Below are positions 34,801 through 41,844 of a stretch of 64,000 nucleotides of DNA, in pieces. The stretch is from Rhipicephalus microplus (lineage: Eukaryota > Arthropoda > Arachnida > Ixodida > Ixodidae). The translations under genes and the position numbers were made by a program. The DNA lies in assembly GCF_043290135.1 (NCBI RefSeq), contig NC_134700.1:160242053-160306052 (forward strand). Reading direction: 5' to 3'. Within the stretch, counting starts at the first letter, position 1. Each line of letters starts with the position of its first letter. The notes under the pieces were generated by a model. The model was not told the origin of the DNA. It searched no databases and worked only from the letters and a program-made list of their open reading frames with translations.

Positions 34801-37800
34801 GACACGCGCTCGACGAGAGAAGGAACTGTTCGATCAGTCGACCTCGCGCGTCATACCGAGAGTCTCCCCATAGCCTGCTATGCGCATTAAAGTCTCCAAG
34901 GAGAACATAAGGTTCCGGAAGTTCATCAATTAAAGAGTGTAAATCACGTTTTTGCAGCTGATAGCTAGGAGGAATGTAAATGGTGCAGACTGTGATCAGT
35001 TTATCAAAAAGAACCGCTCGAACAGCCACTGCCTCAAGGGATGTTTGGAGTTGCAAGTGTGTGCATGCAATTCCTTGATTCACTATGATGGCAACACCTC
35101 CGGATGATGTCATGGCATCATCACGGTCCTTTCGAAAAATAACGTATTTGCGAAGAAAATTTGTGTGTTTTGAATTAAGGTGTGTTTCTTGTACACACAG
35201 CACTTTTGGTGAGTGTTCGTGTAGAAGTTCTTGGATGTCGTCAAGGTTTCTGAGAAGGCCCCTGACGTTCCATTGTATAATTTGAGTGTTCATGGTGAAT
35301 GTAAAATAATGCTGTGTGTACGAAAAGGGAGTGGCTGTTTAGACTGGGAGTTTGAGTTCACTTAACAGGGCCGTCACCAGGCCCTGTTATTTGTTTTTTT
35401 GTTTTCTTGGCGCGCTCCAAGGAGCCACGCCGCTCTTTCGGCACCAAGGGTGCCGACGTATCCATTGCCTCCTCGGAGGCACTGGGTGCCCGCACGTGCG
35501 GGCTGTTAGTTTGGATTTTGGGCCTCGCCTGGTGAGGGGAGGCCTTGAGACCCGAAGACTCTGGAGTCTCCGGTCTCTGTTTGGGAGTAGGCGGTGTAGC
35601 CTGGGCTACAGCCGCCTTGGGGGCAGGTGCCACAGCCGACGGCTCGCTCTGCGCAGGCCGAAGGGGTGGCGAGGGCTGGTGCGGCGTTGCCCCCTGACGC
35701 GCCGCATCAGCATATGTTGCGCCGTAAAATGGCGACACTCTTCGTCTTGCTTCTTTGAATGTGATGTTTTCTTTCACTTTAAGAGTGATTATTTCTTTTT
35801 CTTTCTTCCAGTTAGGACACGAACCCGAATACGCGGCGTGTTCTCCGTCACAATTCACGCAGTGAGGCGTAGTAACACAGTTATCAGATGGGTGGCCGTG
35901 GCTACCACATCTTGCACAAGTTTCCTGACCCCGGCAGTTCTGCGAGCCATGACCAAATCGTTGACATTTATAACACCGTCTTGGATTGGGAATGTAGGGA
36001 CGGACAGAGAGTTTGATGTATCCTGTGTCTATAGATGAAGGCAGTGTGCTAGATGCAAAAGTGAGTATTATATGTTTGGTAGGTATTTCTTTGTTTTCGC
36101 GTCTGATGACGATTCGTTTCACATCCGTGACATTTTGCTCTTTCCACCCTTCAAGCAGTTCCTGTTCAGACATTTCAAGAAGGTCTGTGTCTGAAACAAC
36201 TCCGCGTGAGGTGTTCATTGATCTATGAGGTGAGACAGATACTGGGATATTACCAAATGCTTTGAGACTGCCAAGTTTTTCGTAGTGGTGTTTTTCTGTC
36301 AGCTCAAGGAGAAGGTCTCCGCTAGCCATCTTTGTAACCTTGTATCCTGGGCCAAAAAGCTCAGTCAGAGATTTAGCAACGAGAAATGGAGATATGGCTC
36401 TGGCTTGTTTTGTTGGCTTTTCGCTGTGCACTACATGAAATTTCGGATAGCATTGTCTGGGTTGGTTGAAAATTATTGATTCATCGGTGCGTCCCCTCTT
36501 AAGCGGAAGACGATCAAGGAGATGGGGAAATGCAGGTGTTCCCATAGCAGTGTACTTTTTTTCGGCAGCAATGGCGACCACCCACCATGGAGTCCAACCA
36601 GGGGACGCTGAAGCACTTAATAACATATGGCTGCAGACGCCAGCCGTACATTGCCACTATAACCAAATATAACTACTCAAGGTTGAGTAATTACACAAGG
36701 TTAACCCTTGCCGCCAGGAAAAAACGGAAGTAAATGGAAGAGAGAAGAAGACAGGACCGATTTAAAGATGAGAAAAGACTAAGATGTAGGAAGAGAGAGA
36801 TAGGAAAAGGCGACTGCCGATTTCCCCTGGGTGGGTCAGCCCAGGGGTGCCGTCTACGTGAAGCCGGGGCCAAAGGGGTGTGTTGCCTCTGCCGGGGGGC
36901 CTTAAAGGTCCAATCACCCAGCGTCAGCTCAACCCCCAGGATCCCCTTTTCCCCGGACACGGCAAAGCCACGCACGGCTAGGCGTGGGAGGGAGCCGAAA
37001 CTCCCCCGTTAGCTCGGGTCCATGGTGTCGCTACACACCAAACGCCTACTTGCGCAGGCGCCCCTGCGGGGAACTGAGGTTCCTTAAAATGCACCTGTAC
37101 ACAAGGTTCTTAGCATTTCACTTCCATCAATATGCAGCCACAGCAGCCAGGATTCGATCTCACAACCATCAGCTCAGCATTCGAGCATCTTAACCACCGA
37201 ACCTTTGTCTTTCGCGCTGCTTAAGAAAAGTAACATTAGGAGACTCGTCTACTCTTGAATTCTGAAACAAAACAGTAAATGCTCGCTAATCAGACCCCCG
37301 TCAACTTGAAGAATCAGATATTTCAGATGTGTTCCCTGGTGCTGGCCAGCATATGCACTGTTTGATGGCGTAAAACTTGCGTTCATACAGTCCCATTCAG
37401 CCACAATCCAGTAGCACGGACTATCCACGGAGCGCAAGAGAGTGTAAACCGCATTTGCAGACAAGTGAAATGAGGCAGTGTTCCCTGAATAGCCATCCTA
37501 ATCAGTTAGTGACCACAACTTCATCAACCGCTGAGCAGAACTCAGCAGCTTGGTTTTAACTTGGATGTAATGCGTGCACAATGTTGCAAACTCAAACATG
37601 GCGGAAGCTGTTGAATATGAAGGGCTTTCAGCCACGGTTGGCATGCTGACATAAAACTCATTTGCTACATCACGATACATGAAATATCAGTTGCAGGCCA
37701 TTCTACCTGAAGAACAACTATTCTTATGTGTGCATAGTGGTAGTGCAGAGATGGATTTGGGCCAATTAAATAAGAGAGTATAGCACAAGTGTCGCATTAA

Positions 37801-37847
37801 GAATGAAGCTGCGGGATGACGCAAATGGCGACTTTTACACTGCTCTT

Positions 37848-37908
<61 letters not shown>

Positions 37909-39348
37909 CTATATTATTGTAACAGAGTTTGTTTATTGTTTGCTTGATACTTTTGATAAATCAGTATTAAGTTAATTGGGACATTTCGTGCAGTTCCATT
38001 AAAAAAATAAAAGAATCAGTGCACACATTCACAGTGTCGAGCTAACTCGAGTCTTGGTCATTCTTTTTATAGTGGGCAAAGATGTACAATAATGAAACCA
38101 ATGGTGTTTTGTTAACCACTGCCTCATACCCACTAATGAATTTTTCGTTGCTGATAAATAGAAATTAGGTGTCTTGTTACTATCTATAAAGATCACGAAT
38201 TTCACAAAGCACTTAGTGCATCACAATCAAAACATCGTGTCAGAACTGTTTTGAGCTGCTTACATTCCTATTTCATCCATTCGAGCTTCCTACATCCAGT
38301 GGCAAGTTATCTTTTTGCCCACTTTTCTTTCATGACATTTTAGCCACTACAATCAACATCCCCCATACTTTTCTTGGTTGCTTTATCTGCTAGTTCTAAT
38401 TTATGTTATGTCTAACGAAGATAAATGAGCCCTCAAAGTTCCTCTTTTTTTTGTTCATTCACAGAGAGGTTCTCGTTCTGGCAGACTAGATGCCTTATGG
38501 CAGTATACGAGGAATATAGGTCAGCTGCAAGCTCGTAAAAGCATGACGTGCCTTGCGAAGCCAATAAGCAGAAAAAGTGTTCACTCGTCATTATGGTTAC
38601 TAGCACCCCTGATTTAACAGTCTCACATTAAATGCACATATATACCCAATAAAGTGGACCGGGGGATGTCCACCACTGTAGCTCCATTAATAGAGCATCA
38701 GACGCATTATTTGAAGGTGGCAGGTTCAGCCCCTGCCTGTGGCAAGTTATCTTTTCATTTACTTTACCTTTTTTTATATTTACCTTACAGTTACTGCAAT
38801 TGACATCACCTATAAATTTCCTTGGCTTCCATGTCTGTTGGCTTTAATTAACATATTTCTTAGTTACTTTCGTTTTGTACTTCAATGTTGCTCAGAAAAG
38901 CTGGTAAACAGGCGAACTGAGTATATGTATTGCATGTGCTCCCAACTGCATTAAGAGACTGAAGTGCGAAAAATTGAAAACGTAGGATTCGCTGCTATGA
39001 GCAAGAAGTCGCGCGAGACTGCACATCAGTCAGCAACCTTTCTGAGAGTGCTCTGGTCATCCACGCATGAGGTGTGGGCTCGCGCTCAGTCTGCAGTCAG
39101 TACTGACGAAGGTGCATCATTTAGTGTCAAATTCTCACTTCATTATTTTTCAACCTGTCCGAAAAATAGCCCCGATCAATCGTAGAAGAAACGTCGCTGC
39201 TTGACAGGCTCTGCATTTCACTGAACCTCTGCTCCTAAAACAAGTACGATGCATGCTAAGGAGACAAACTTAGGAAACGCACATGTCGTGGCAGCGGCAG
39301 GGGTGCCGAAGGTGAAGGAAGTCGTTGTGCTGCTGCCCAACATTTTGC
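16803..39348 (-). CDS. NUP62: Nucleoporin p62 (NUP62), eight 3' exons
   Basis: Minus-strand join: 39348-39283, 30818-30690, 27990-27939, 24469-24379, 22919-22693, 21650-21539, 18360-18294 and 16879-16803. Nup62 is an FG nucleoporin of the nuclear-pore central channel and pairs through its C-terminal coiled coil with Nup54 and Nup58. FG motifs (FTFGTP, FSFG, FNFGTP) come first, then a Thr/Ala-rich spacer, then the coiled coil. Landmarks in order are NQWKLELEELERNFIDQATQ, NAWDRSLL, LDQQRLEHELDYV, QGELERLLAPLE, HADLERE, AENINSQL, LQQISKVLNSHMDAL and VLQQKLQELERACQQQ. These align with vertebrate Nup62. Each junction has matching phase and GT-AG borders. The N-terminal FG exons and start codon were not found in the window. 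Introns range from 1.3 to 8.5 kb and hold many transposons. Confidence 0.94.
16880..18293 (-). other. NUP62 intron
   Basis: No gene. Around 17,035-17,190 the phrase CAGTAGCCAGGAATTTTT and GGGTGCAGGCCCCT resemble ends of tick hAT-type repeats, but I could not fix borders. The rest is AT-rich and unrecognised. Confidence 0.4.
18294..18360 (-). CDS. NUP62: NUP62 exon (LQQISKVLNSHMDAL)
   Basis: Acceptor TCGCTTGCAG and donor GTGAG. 22 codons plus one base. The residues LQQISKVLNSHMDALMWVQ align with human LQQICKILNAHMDSLQW, the last well-conserved Nup62 helix. Confidence 0.95.
19001..19537 (+). pseudogene. THAP-domain transposase N-terminus, broken
   Basis: ATG at 19,001 opens MPGCCVLSCR...HHDISFVP, the start of a THAP zinc finger (C-x4-C, then hydrophobic-F-x-F/V-P). 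A stop follows at 19,085-19,087. Other frames continue with SRVCDMHFHEKDI, which carries the second THAP C...H pair, then KTVQIAREKWDLVEGCVPQI and FPNLPAYF, a segment commonly following THAP in P-like transposases. At least two frameshifts and several stops occur. The end of the last open frame is at 19,537. Confidence 0.75.
19638..19886 (-). mobile_element. Ruka-type SINE in the P element
   Basis: Full-length, minus orientation: tail (GATT)n at left, body with TTTAACGTCCCAAAACCAC, and head with the B box (GGGATTCGAACCC on the + strand) ending at CCGCGGCGGGG. Exact 14-base duplication CATCACTTAGCCAA (19,624-19,637 and 19,887-19,900). Confidence 0.93.
19988..20224 (-). mobile_element. Second Ruka-type SINE in the P element
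   Basis: Full-length, minus orientation, 88 bases after the previous copy's flank. The flanking duplication is CATGCTGTCCCAA/CACGTTGTCCCAA (19,975-19,987 and 20,225-20,237), two mismatches. A separate, older insertion than its neighbour, judging by the flank mismatches. Confidence 0.9.
20954..21538 (-). other. NUP62 intron, nothing recognised
   Basis: AT-rich intron between the P-element flank and the NUP62 exon. No feature supported. Confidence 0.45.
21539..21650 (-). CDS. NUP62: NUP62 exon (AENINSQL)
   Basis: Acceptor TTTGTCGCAG. The first base completes the ACG codon, followed by 37 codons from YHMAENINSQL to NAFTAQDKP. The donor is a non-consensus GTCGGT. Splicing here gives DKP-LQQIS, matching human SDP-LQQIC, which supports the choice. 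If the intron were retained, the frame would end four codons later (VGPV, TGA). Confidence 0.9.
21651..22692 (-). other. NUP62 intron, nothing recognised
   Basis: No gene or mobile element supported. Confidence 0.45.
22693..22919 (-). CDS. NUP62: NUP62 exon, main coiled coil (NAWDRSLL)
   Basis: Acceptor CATGTGTGTAG, donor GTGAGT. 75 codons plus two bases. Contains NAWDRSLLSSAERV, LDQQRLEHELDYVAAQQ, ELERLLAPLE and LQHADxERE-like QQHADLEREH. Human Nup62 has NAWDRTLI, LDQKRLDQELDFI and QKELEDLLSPLE in the same order. This is the helical region that forms the Nup62-Nup54-Nup58 channel complex. Confidence 0.97.
22920..24378 (-). other. NUP62 intron; possible small hAT MITE
   Basis: About 23,349-23,469 begins CAGGGGCGAACATGG with a long G run and is bracketed by CTAGAGTC/CTAGAGTT, which could be a 7/8-match duplication of a hAT MITE. 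The right terminus matches poorly, so this is tentative. The remainder is unrecognised. Confidence 0.35.
24379..24469 (-). CDS. NUP62: NUP62 exon (NQWKLELEELERNF)
   Basis: Acceptor GGCTTTCCAG, donor GTGAGT. The first base completes an ACA codon, followed by 30 codons: MHYRLLEESVNQWKLELEEL, then ERNFIDQATQ. Human: TYAQLESLINKWSLELEDQE, then RHFLQQATQ. Start of the conserved C-terminal domain. Confidence 0.97.
24470..27938 (-). other. NUP62 intron with old repeats
   Basis: At 25,015-25,060 TTTAAAGGAACGCTAAAGAG resembles a repeat family common in ticks, with no clear borders. A tRNA-headed SINE is at 26,183-26,345. A small triplication of TGTTGGCACAGAA lies at about 27,890-27,920. No gene. Confidence 0.4.
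26183..26345 (+). mobile_element. tRNA-headed SINE, different from Ruka
   Basis: An A-box-like TGTGGCTCTGCAGTAAAACA is followed by a B box GGGTTTGATTC and then GTTCGAACCAAAGATTTTTA. The spacing fits a pol III tRNA head, and the T-rich body after it is of SINE type. Not a tRNA gene: the acceptor stem does not close. The right end is uncertain. Confidence 0.5.
27939..27990 (-). CDS. NUP62: NUP62 micro-exon, Thr/Ala-rich spacer (52 bp)
   Basis: Acceptor TTTGGCAG and donor GTGAGT. Two bases, 16 codons and two bases. Reads TTQAPAQTAGTAASSS, the low-complexity spacer between FG repeats and coiled coil. The phases close exactly: GTT on the upstream junction and ACA on the downstream one. Low complexity makes homology weak, but splice logic supports it strongly. 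Confidence 0.85.
28193..28435 (-). mobile_element. Ruka-type SINE
   Basis: Full-length, minus orientation, from (GATT)n tail to CCGCGACGGGGC head. Flanking duplication TGATAGCTTAATTCAT/TGATAGAGTAATCCAT (28,177-28,192 and 28,436-28,451), three mismatches, so an older copy. Confidence 0.9.
29443..29668 (-). mobile_element. Degenerate Ruka-like SINE
   Basis: Keeps the order GGGTTTTACATTTTACAACCAC, GGGGGCTCCAGAAATCTTTAA, AAAATGCAGCCGCCAAGGCC, CTGATCCCACG and CTGCACCACCACGGCGG. Compared with intact copies there are many substitutions and an insertion in the middle. Confidence 0.75.
30690..30818 (-). CDS. NUP62: NUP62 exon, FG repeats and Thr/Ala spacer
   Basis: Acceptor GGGCTTCCAG and donor GTAAG. 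Two bases, 42 codons and one base. Reads FSFGTNKPSTTFNFGTPQP, then LTGLTSAPAAATAVPA and TTTTATA. FSFG and FNFG are nuclear-transport-receptor binding motifs, and the Thr-rich run resembles the vertebrate Nup62 spacer. Confidence 0.92.
30819..31138 (-). other. NUP62 intron, nothing recognised
   Basis: Short stretch before the split SINE. No feature. Confidence 0.4.
31139..31222 (-). mobile_element. Left part of an old Ruka-like SINE split by a LINE
   Basis: Contains GTGCCGTAGTGGCAGGCTCC and AGAAATTTAGACCAACTGAG, the middle of the SINE in minus orientation. It stops at the 14-base duplication AACTGAGGTTCCTT (31,209-31,222). The rest of the same SINE resumes at 37,072 on the other side of the LINE. 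Confidence 0.8.
31570..33810 (-). CDS. LINE ORF2, second part: reverse transcriptase and RNase H, 746 aa
   Basis: Continues after the frameshift. RT landmarks: SSYRPIALTS, FLETNNLLDPFQCGFR, SVFLDIEKAYDT (first catalytic Asp), TGVPQGGVLSCTLF, and CTYVDDVQLGF (catalytic YVDD). RNase H landmarks: FFTDASK, FTAEAYAI, IYTDSLSVV, and GNVRADQLA, at about residues 465-600. The C-terminus has CDRCGEALTVLHILIEC, a C-x2-C...H...C zinc motif usual in LINE ORF2. Full length with no stop until 31,570. An RNase H domain points to the I/R1/jockey-type assemblage. Clade not resolved further. Confidence 0.93.
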   Translation of the reverse strand: MKEGRDPSLASSYRPIALTSCLCKVFEKMINCRLVHFLETNNLLDPFQCGFRESRSTTDHLVRIEAQIRDAFVHKQYFLSVFLDIEKAYDTTWRFGILRDLSHLGVRGTMFHIIKSYLSNRTFRVRVGTVHSQTFVQETGVPQGGVLSCTLFLIKMNSLRLTIPRNMFYCTYVDDVQLGFRSCNLAMCERQVQLGLNKLSKWAEENGFRLNPQKSTCVLFSRKRGMHSEPDIELNGQRLSVNTEHKFLGLILDNKLTFVPHIKYLKTKCLKAMNVLKVLSRTRWGSDRQCLMNLYRSLIRTRLDYGAVVYQSATQSALKMLDPVHHLGIRLSTGAFRTSPVESLYVESNEWSLHLQRTYMSFVYYLKVKADKKHPSYSTIHDLSSSILFQNRPSMRQPFSIRLKSLAEETGISLEHSLMAPIAYLPPWQWQTIDCDVSFLEVTKHAPVAHIRTYFLELQHKYTCPEFFTDASKTNSSVSYAAVGPSFSDAGPLHPRTSIFTAEAYAILVAAKHIKQLQIQKAVIYTDSLSVVTALHSLKKQKNPVLVSFYSILCTLYTLKQHVVVCWVPGHREIQGNVRADQLAASVHKSTAPTPISIPALDLKPSLKRNLRVYWQSKWDTHAQNKLHVIKPHLGHWLPVSKSRYTEVILTRLRIGHTYTTHTHLLSGGDPPLCDRCGEALTVLHILIECKQLDTVRKQHFPLLYRQHIPLHPAMFIGREPLFSHKSLLAFFKEIHSFHVIYPGIP
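33869..35293 (-). CDS. LINE ORF2, first part: APE-type endonuclease
   Basis: Starts 65 bases after the ORF1 stop with MNTQIIQWNVRGL. Catalytic landmarks of apurinic-like endonucleases are all present: N in QWNVRG, E in CVQETHL, D/N in LLGDFNAHS, and SDH in NPYGSDHFPVV. The domain occupies about residues 1-220. A linker with the basic WWNSECRNARKQQNRAW motif follows, then the start of the RT domain (SAPGSDRVMYEML). It nicks the target DNA. The frame ends at LCLYNQ-TGA. The next codons in another frame (NDIWSSGTIPTSWKEA) show that the protein originally continued, so a small indel split ORF2 here. Confidence 0.92.
   Translation of the reverse strand: MNTQIIQWNVRGLLRNLDDIQELLHEHSPKVLCVQETHLNSKHTNFLRKYVIFRKDRDDAMTSSGGVAIIVNQGIACTHLQLQTSLEAVAVRAVLFDKLITVCTIYIPPSYQLQKRDLHSLIDELPEPYVLLGDFNAHSRLWGDSRYDARGRLIEQFLLSSSACLLNRKEPTYYNLANNTYSSIDLSIVSPSLVPLLQWKVVSNPYGSDHFPVVLSTTTVTECPSRVPKWLINRADWEQFYTIASLGWNDICTLNIDVAVNYFTAFLIDAATKCIPQTNGHPGKRRVPWWNSECRNARKQQNRAWRLLRNSPTAENLETFKKIKSQGRRTRRQARRESWQKFLSGVNSYTQEAKVWDMVRRIAGKQVHTLPLVNTQGDTLEDQANFLGAHFEQVSSSSHYTDTFQKYRTRIEKQKLEHKSTRYEGYNQAFSLAELRTSLNSLSTSAPGSDRVMYEMLKNLPNETQKTLLCLYNQ
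35358..36626 (-). CDS. LINE ORF1: gag-like nucleic-acid-binding protein, 422 aa
   Basis: Open from 36,626. An internal Met at residue 28 (MGTPAFPHLLDRLPLKRGR) is another possible start. The central part (residues ~60-220) fits an RNA-recognition-like ORF1 fold by position only. Residues ~220-275 carry three zinc knuckles: CYKCQRFGHGSQNC, CARCGSHGHPSDNC and CVNCDGEHAAYSGSC. The C-terminal part is proline- and alanine-rich, ending with a basic KKTKKQ. ORF1p coats the element RNA and is needed for retrotransposition in this LINE group. No stop interrupts it. Confidence 0.9.
   Translation of the reverse strand: MLLSASASPGWTPWWVVAIAAEKKYTAMGTPAFPHLLDRLPLKRGRTDESIIFNQPRQCYPKFHVVHSEKPTKQARAISPFLVAKSLTELFGPGYKVTKMASGDLLLELTEKHHYEKLGSLKAFGNIPVSVSPHRSMNTSRGVVSDTDLLEMSEQELLEGWKEQNVTDVKRIVIRRENKEIPTKHIILTFASSTLPSSIDTGYIKLSVRPYIPNPRRCYKCQRFGHGSQNCRGQETCARCGSHGHPSDNCVTTPHCVNCDGEHAAYSGSCPNWKKEKEIITLKVKENITFKEARRRVSPFYGATYADAARQGATPHQPSPPLRPAQSEPSAVAPAPKAAVAQATPPTPKQRPETPESSGLKASPHQARPKIQTNSPHVRAPSASEEAMDTSAPLVPKERRGSLERAKKTKKQITGPGDGPVK
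37086..37200 (-). mobile_element. Right part of the SINE split by the LINE
   Basis: From the duplicated AACTGAGGTTCCTT onward: AAAATGCACCTGTACAC, ATGCAGCCACAGCAGCCAGG, ATTCGATCTCAC and GCATCTTAACCACCGA, the promoter half of a decayed Ruka-like SINE in minus orientation. Joins with 31,139-31,222 to give one SINE of about 215 bases. Confidence 0.8.
37201..38289 (-). other. NUP62 intron with a microsatellite
   Basis: AT-rich intron. The (CA)n at 37,849-37,905 is the only recognised feature. Confidence 0.45.
37849..37905. repeat. (CA)n microsatellite, about 28 units
   Basis: Uninterrupted CA dinucleotides for about 56 bases. Length-variable class of locus. Confidence 0.97.
38290..38420 (+). mobile_element. 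SINE body, head missing
   Basis: GTGGCAAGTTATCTTTTTGC through CTTTCTTGGTTGC-like text matches, with substitutions, the body of the tRNA-headed SINE at 38,670-38,860. The tRNA-like head is absent (5' truncated). Confidence 0.6.
38670..38860 (+). mobile_element. tRNA-headed SINE (second family)
   Basis: The head has an A-box-like GTAGCTCCATTAATAGAGCA and a B-box-like GCAGGTTCAGCCCCTGCC, then body GTGGCAAGTTATCTTTTCAT and CCTTGGCTTCCATGTCTG. The head resembles a tRNA but the acceptor stem is not closed. The body is shared with 38,290-38,420, so it is a dispersed SINE, distinct from Ruka. Confidence 0.7.
38861..39282 (-). other. NUP62 intron, nothing recognised
   Basis: No feature supported. 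Confidence 0.4.
39283..39348 (-). CDS. NUP62: NUP62 exon, FG repeat (FTFGTP)
   Basis: Acceptor TCTTTATACAG and donor GTGCGT. Two bases, 21 codons and one base. Reads KMLGSSTTTSFTFGTPAAAT. The final T joins CA of the next exon as TCA. The FTFG motif and exact phase support it. The upstream exon must end in phase 1 and was not found. Confidence 0.82.
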
Positions 39349-40395
39349 CTGTATAAAGAAAATATCAATGAACTGGTGAGGCAGTGAGACCAGGCACTTT
39401 GCAAGGGACAGTTACACACAAGTTTGCAAGCTGTTCGTATGAAATATGAGATCTCCCTATAGAGCAGTGTGTTACACATGCATGTGCGCGCGCACGCACT
39501 CACACACACGCGCGCGATCGATCGATCGAACGGCAATGGTGACAGGGTGGGATGTGGTTGGTGTCTCTGTGGGCCTGTCTACAATATTATGACCTTTCGT
39601 ACCAGCAGAACTGCAGACCTATTTACGTCAACTGAACAGAGGTCCGCAAAGTGCTAGCGTACGACGCATGAGAAACGCTAACGCAAAGTTTCGCGCGCCC
39701 TTCACCGGATTATATAACACGTAATTTTAGCCAGCACAATTGAAACAGCATCCGAAAACGTGACCACAGATGACTGGTCCTGAAAATTGGCCATTGTCAA
39801 CATGTAATGTACACACGCTGAAACAGGGCGCACCTAAATAAGGATAAGTACTGCTACACGTAGAAAATACCTTCGGTGCGTAGGAAGGCTACTTGTTAAA
39901 GCCTCAAAGTCACCGCGTGCTTTCTAAAATTTTGGGTTTACACGATAGTAATTCACTGTAACCACGACTACTAAAACCTAAAACTTCAAACTCAAACTCG
40001 GCGAACTAAACACAAACCAGATTGACTCGTCTTGGATTGGATCGCTCATTATTTGCTAAGCTGCTGTTGCTTCATTGGGAACTTTTTGAATGAAGGGCCG
40101 CTAGAGTAAGTAGCCATACATAACTTAGAGGAATCTTGCATAAAATTTACTAAAATTAACATTACAAAACTCTATGGAGTCTTGGGTTTGCGGAACAGCA
40201 ATACAAATCTGAACACGCCTGCGTCAGAAACAAGTATAGTGAGCTAGAATAGAAATAGATAAGAAACAGTTAACGTTTTGGCGATTGGAAACCAAAGAAA
40301 AATGTAAAACTAAATAGTTAGAAAAAGAAATATATTTTGACGTAAAAGGCAGAAAATGGGGCTGTGAACTCGTTTTTTTTTTAAAAATCAAAGTA
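39349..40395 (-). other. NUP62 intron or upstream region, nothing recognised
   Basis: Contains a short (CA)n/(CG)n and GATC-rich patch at about 39,480-39,530. No gene found. Confidence 0.4.
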
Positions 40396-41523
40396 GGCAA
40401 GACCAAAGAGAATACATAAAACTTGCTGGAGTGAAAGCTGCCTATGCGTCAGCGGCGTCGCTACGGGAGAGAGTGAAGCCGCGCCGAGAGTGCGGCGGCC
40501 ATGTTGCCAGTGGCAGAAAAGAGCCTGCTGCGAATTTATGCTTCATGGTGCTGCGGGTGAAGTGACTCATGTGTTTATAAAGCAACGAAAACAAATAATT
40601 CTGGTTGTAAATGTTTATTGCGACTTGTACGCAGCAAGTGGCATGTAGAGAAGTCAATTAAAGCGTATATGCATCAAATAGCGATGCCAAAAGCAAACAC
40701 ATCATCGAAAACATAGGTGCCCTACTGGTGGTTGAAAATTATTGCATTTGTCAAAAGAGGTCCCACCTTACTTTTGACCGATTCTCGGTTTTTTTTCCTT
40801 CGTCATGTCTTGTATCCTCACTTTTACGTATTGTTCGGCGATTTGCCTGCACAAACTGTAAACCTGATTATCAAGCGTATCAAAGTCTAGGACGTTCTGC
40901 TCTAGTTTATGAAACCAGTTTTTCTCGGAGGAAGCTCATAGAACTTTCAGGATGAGGTGTTTAGCTCTTGACTTCACCGTTGTAATGGAATCACATTCAG
41001 CCTGCAGCCGCCTCAGTCCTCGACTTCTTTACAGAGGCTAATGTCATCTCATGACGGTGAAACAAGACCACATCGCCTCTTACATTTAATTAAAGGTGTC
41101 AGCTCATCTGAGTGCATGGCTGCTATGCACTCTTCACAGGTAGTTGCAGTTAGACCTTTCGAACAATGAAGCCTGCTATGTATGGCACCACGGAACCGAC
41201 AAAAACAGAAAAGCTTTCGGGCTAGTCAATGCGATGCGTATTGTCGTGGTAATCGGGCTGCAGGACTGGGGCCTTGCGCATGTCAGTGAGATTGCTTCTT
41301 GGATCTACCATGGCCGCAAGAGTCGTTGCATTCAATACGGAGAGAAAATCTTGGGAGCAGTGTCCAGAACTTGAAGACGTGACTTCCGTCTGAACCAATA
41401 GACACTTGTATGCAGCCATAAACTGCGAAGCTGTTGGGTTGTTGTTATGGCCGCCTCATCCACGTATTGATTCAAAGAAGTTTTCGGCATAGTCTTGACT
41501 GAGTTTGTGTGTCAGTAAGTATT

Positions 41524-41844
41524 TCAGCTGACCCTGGCTGACAAGTCTGTCAAACATTCTTTCCGTGCTTGCCATGCGTATCCAAAAAGCAATGAATCCA
41601 TTTTTTTTGTCAGCCCTTCGGTCACTGCCGGATCTCTCAGCCCCTTTATGTACGCTGGAGTCTCCGCAAAAAACGACTTCCAGAATGTTTCGTTCCCCTG
41701 CCGAAGGGGCGCTTTGTACGACTTTGCCAGCGGGTTCCTGGAGTTTAAGATGTCAAACAAGAGATCAAAAGTTCTAACAAACGTAGATATTGTGCTGGCA
41801 CCCTTCAATTGCGGCAGCTTTAGCTTTTGTTCGCAGAAGTCCAA
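41524..41844 (-). pseudogene. P/THAP9-type transposase C-terminal fragment
   Basis: Open for 106 codons. Contains TFVRTFDLLFDILNSRNPLA, then KSYKAPLRQGNETFWKSFF and YIKGL. The FD.LFDILNSRNP and KAPL motifs are conserved in THAP9/P-like transposases after the RNase-H fold. Frames up- and downstream are broken. Confidence 0.8.

Larger units (their letters stand above)
31223..37071 (-). mobile_element. Full-length jockey/I-like LINE, 5,849 bp, nearly intact
   Basis: The whole unit from 5' end (37,071) to 3' end (31,223) is bracketed by an exact 14-base duplication AACTGAGGTTCCTT (31,209-31,222 and 37,072-37,085). In order on the minus strand it has a G/C-rich 5' leader of about 450 bases, ORF1 with zinc knuckles (36,626-35,358), ORF2 with endonuclease (35,293-33,869), and reverse transcriptase plus RNase H (33,810-31,570). 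The 3' UTR ends in AAACATCAAACATCATC rather than poly(A). The only visible coding lesion is one frameshift/stop near 33,860. Inserted in an old Ruka-like SINE within a NUP62 intron, antisense-neutral (same strand as NUP62). Confidence 0.93.

Noticed and set aside
35352..36038. 228-codon plus-strand frame opposite the zinc-knuckle ORF1
   Set aside because: Antisense shadow; the minus-strand frame has three zinc knuckles and is longer.
40442..40657. Minus-strand 71-codon frame as a first NUP62 exon
   Set aside because: No FG motif, no donor of the required phase, and it lies within the terminal repeat of the P-type element.
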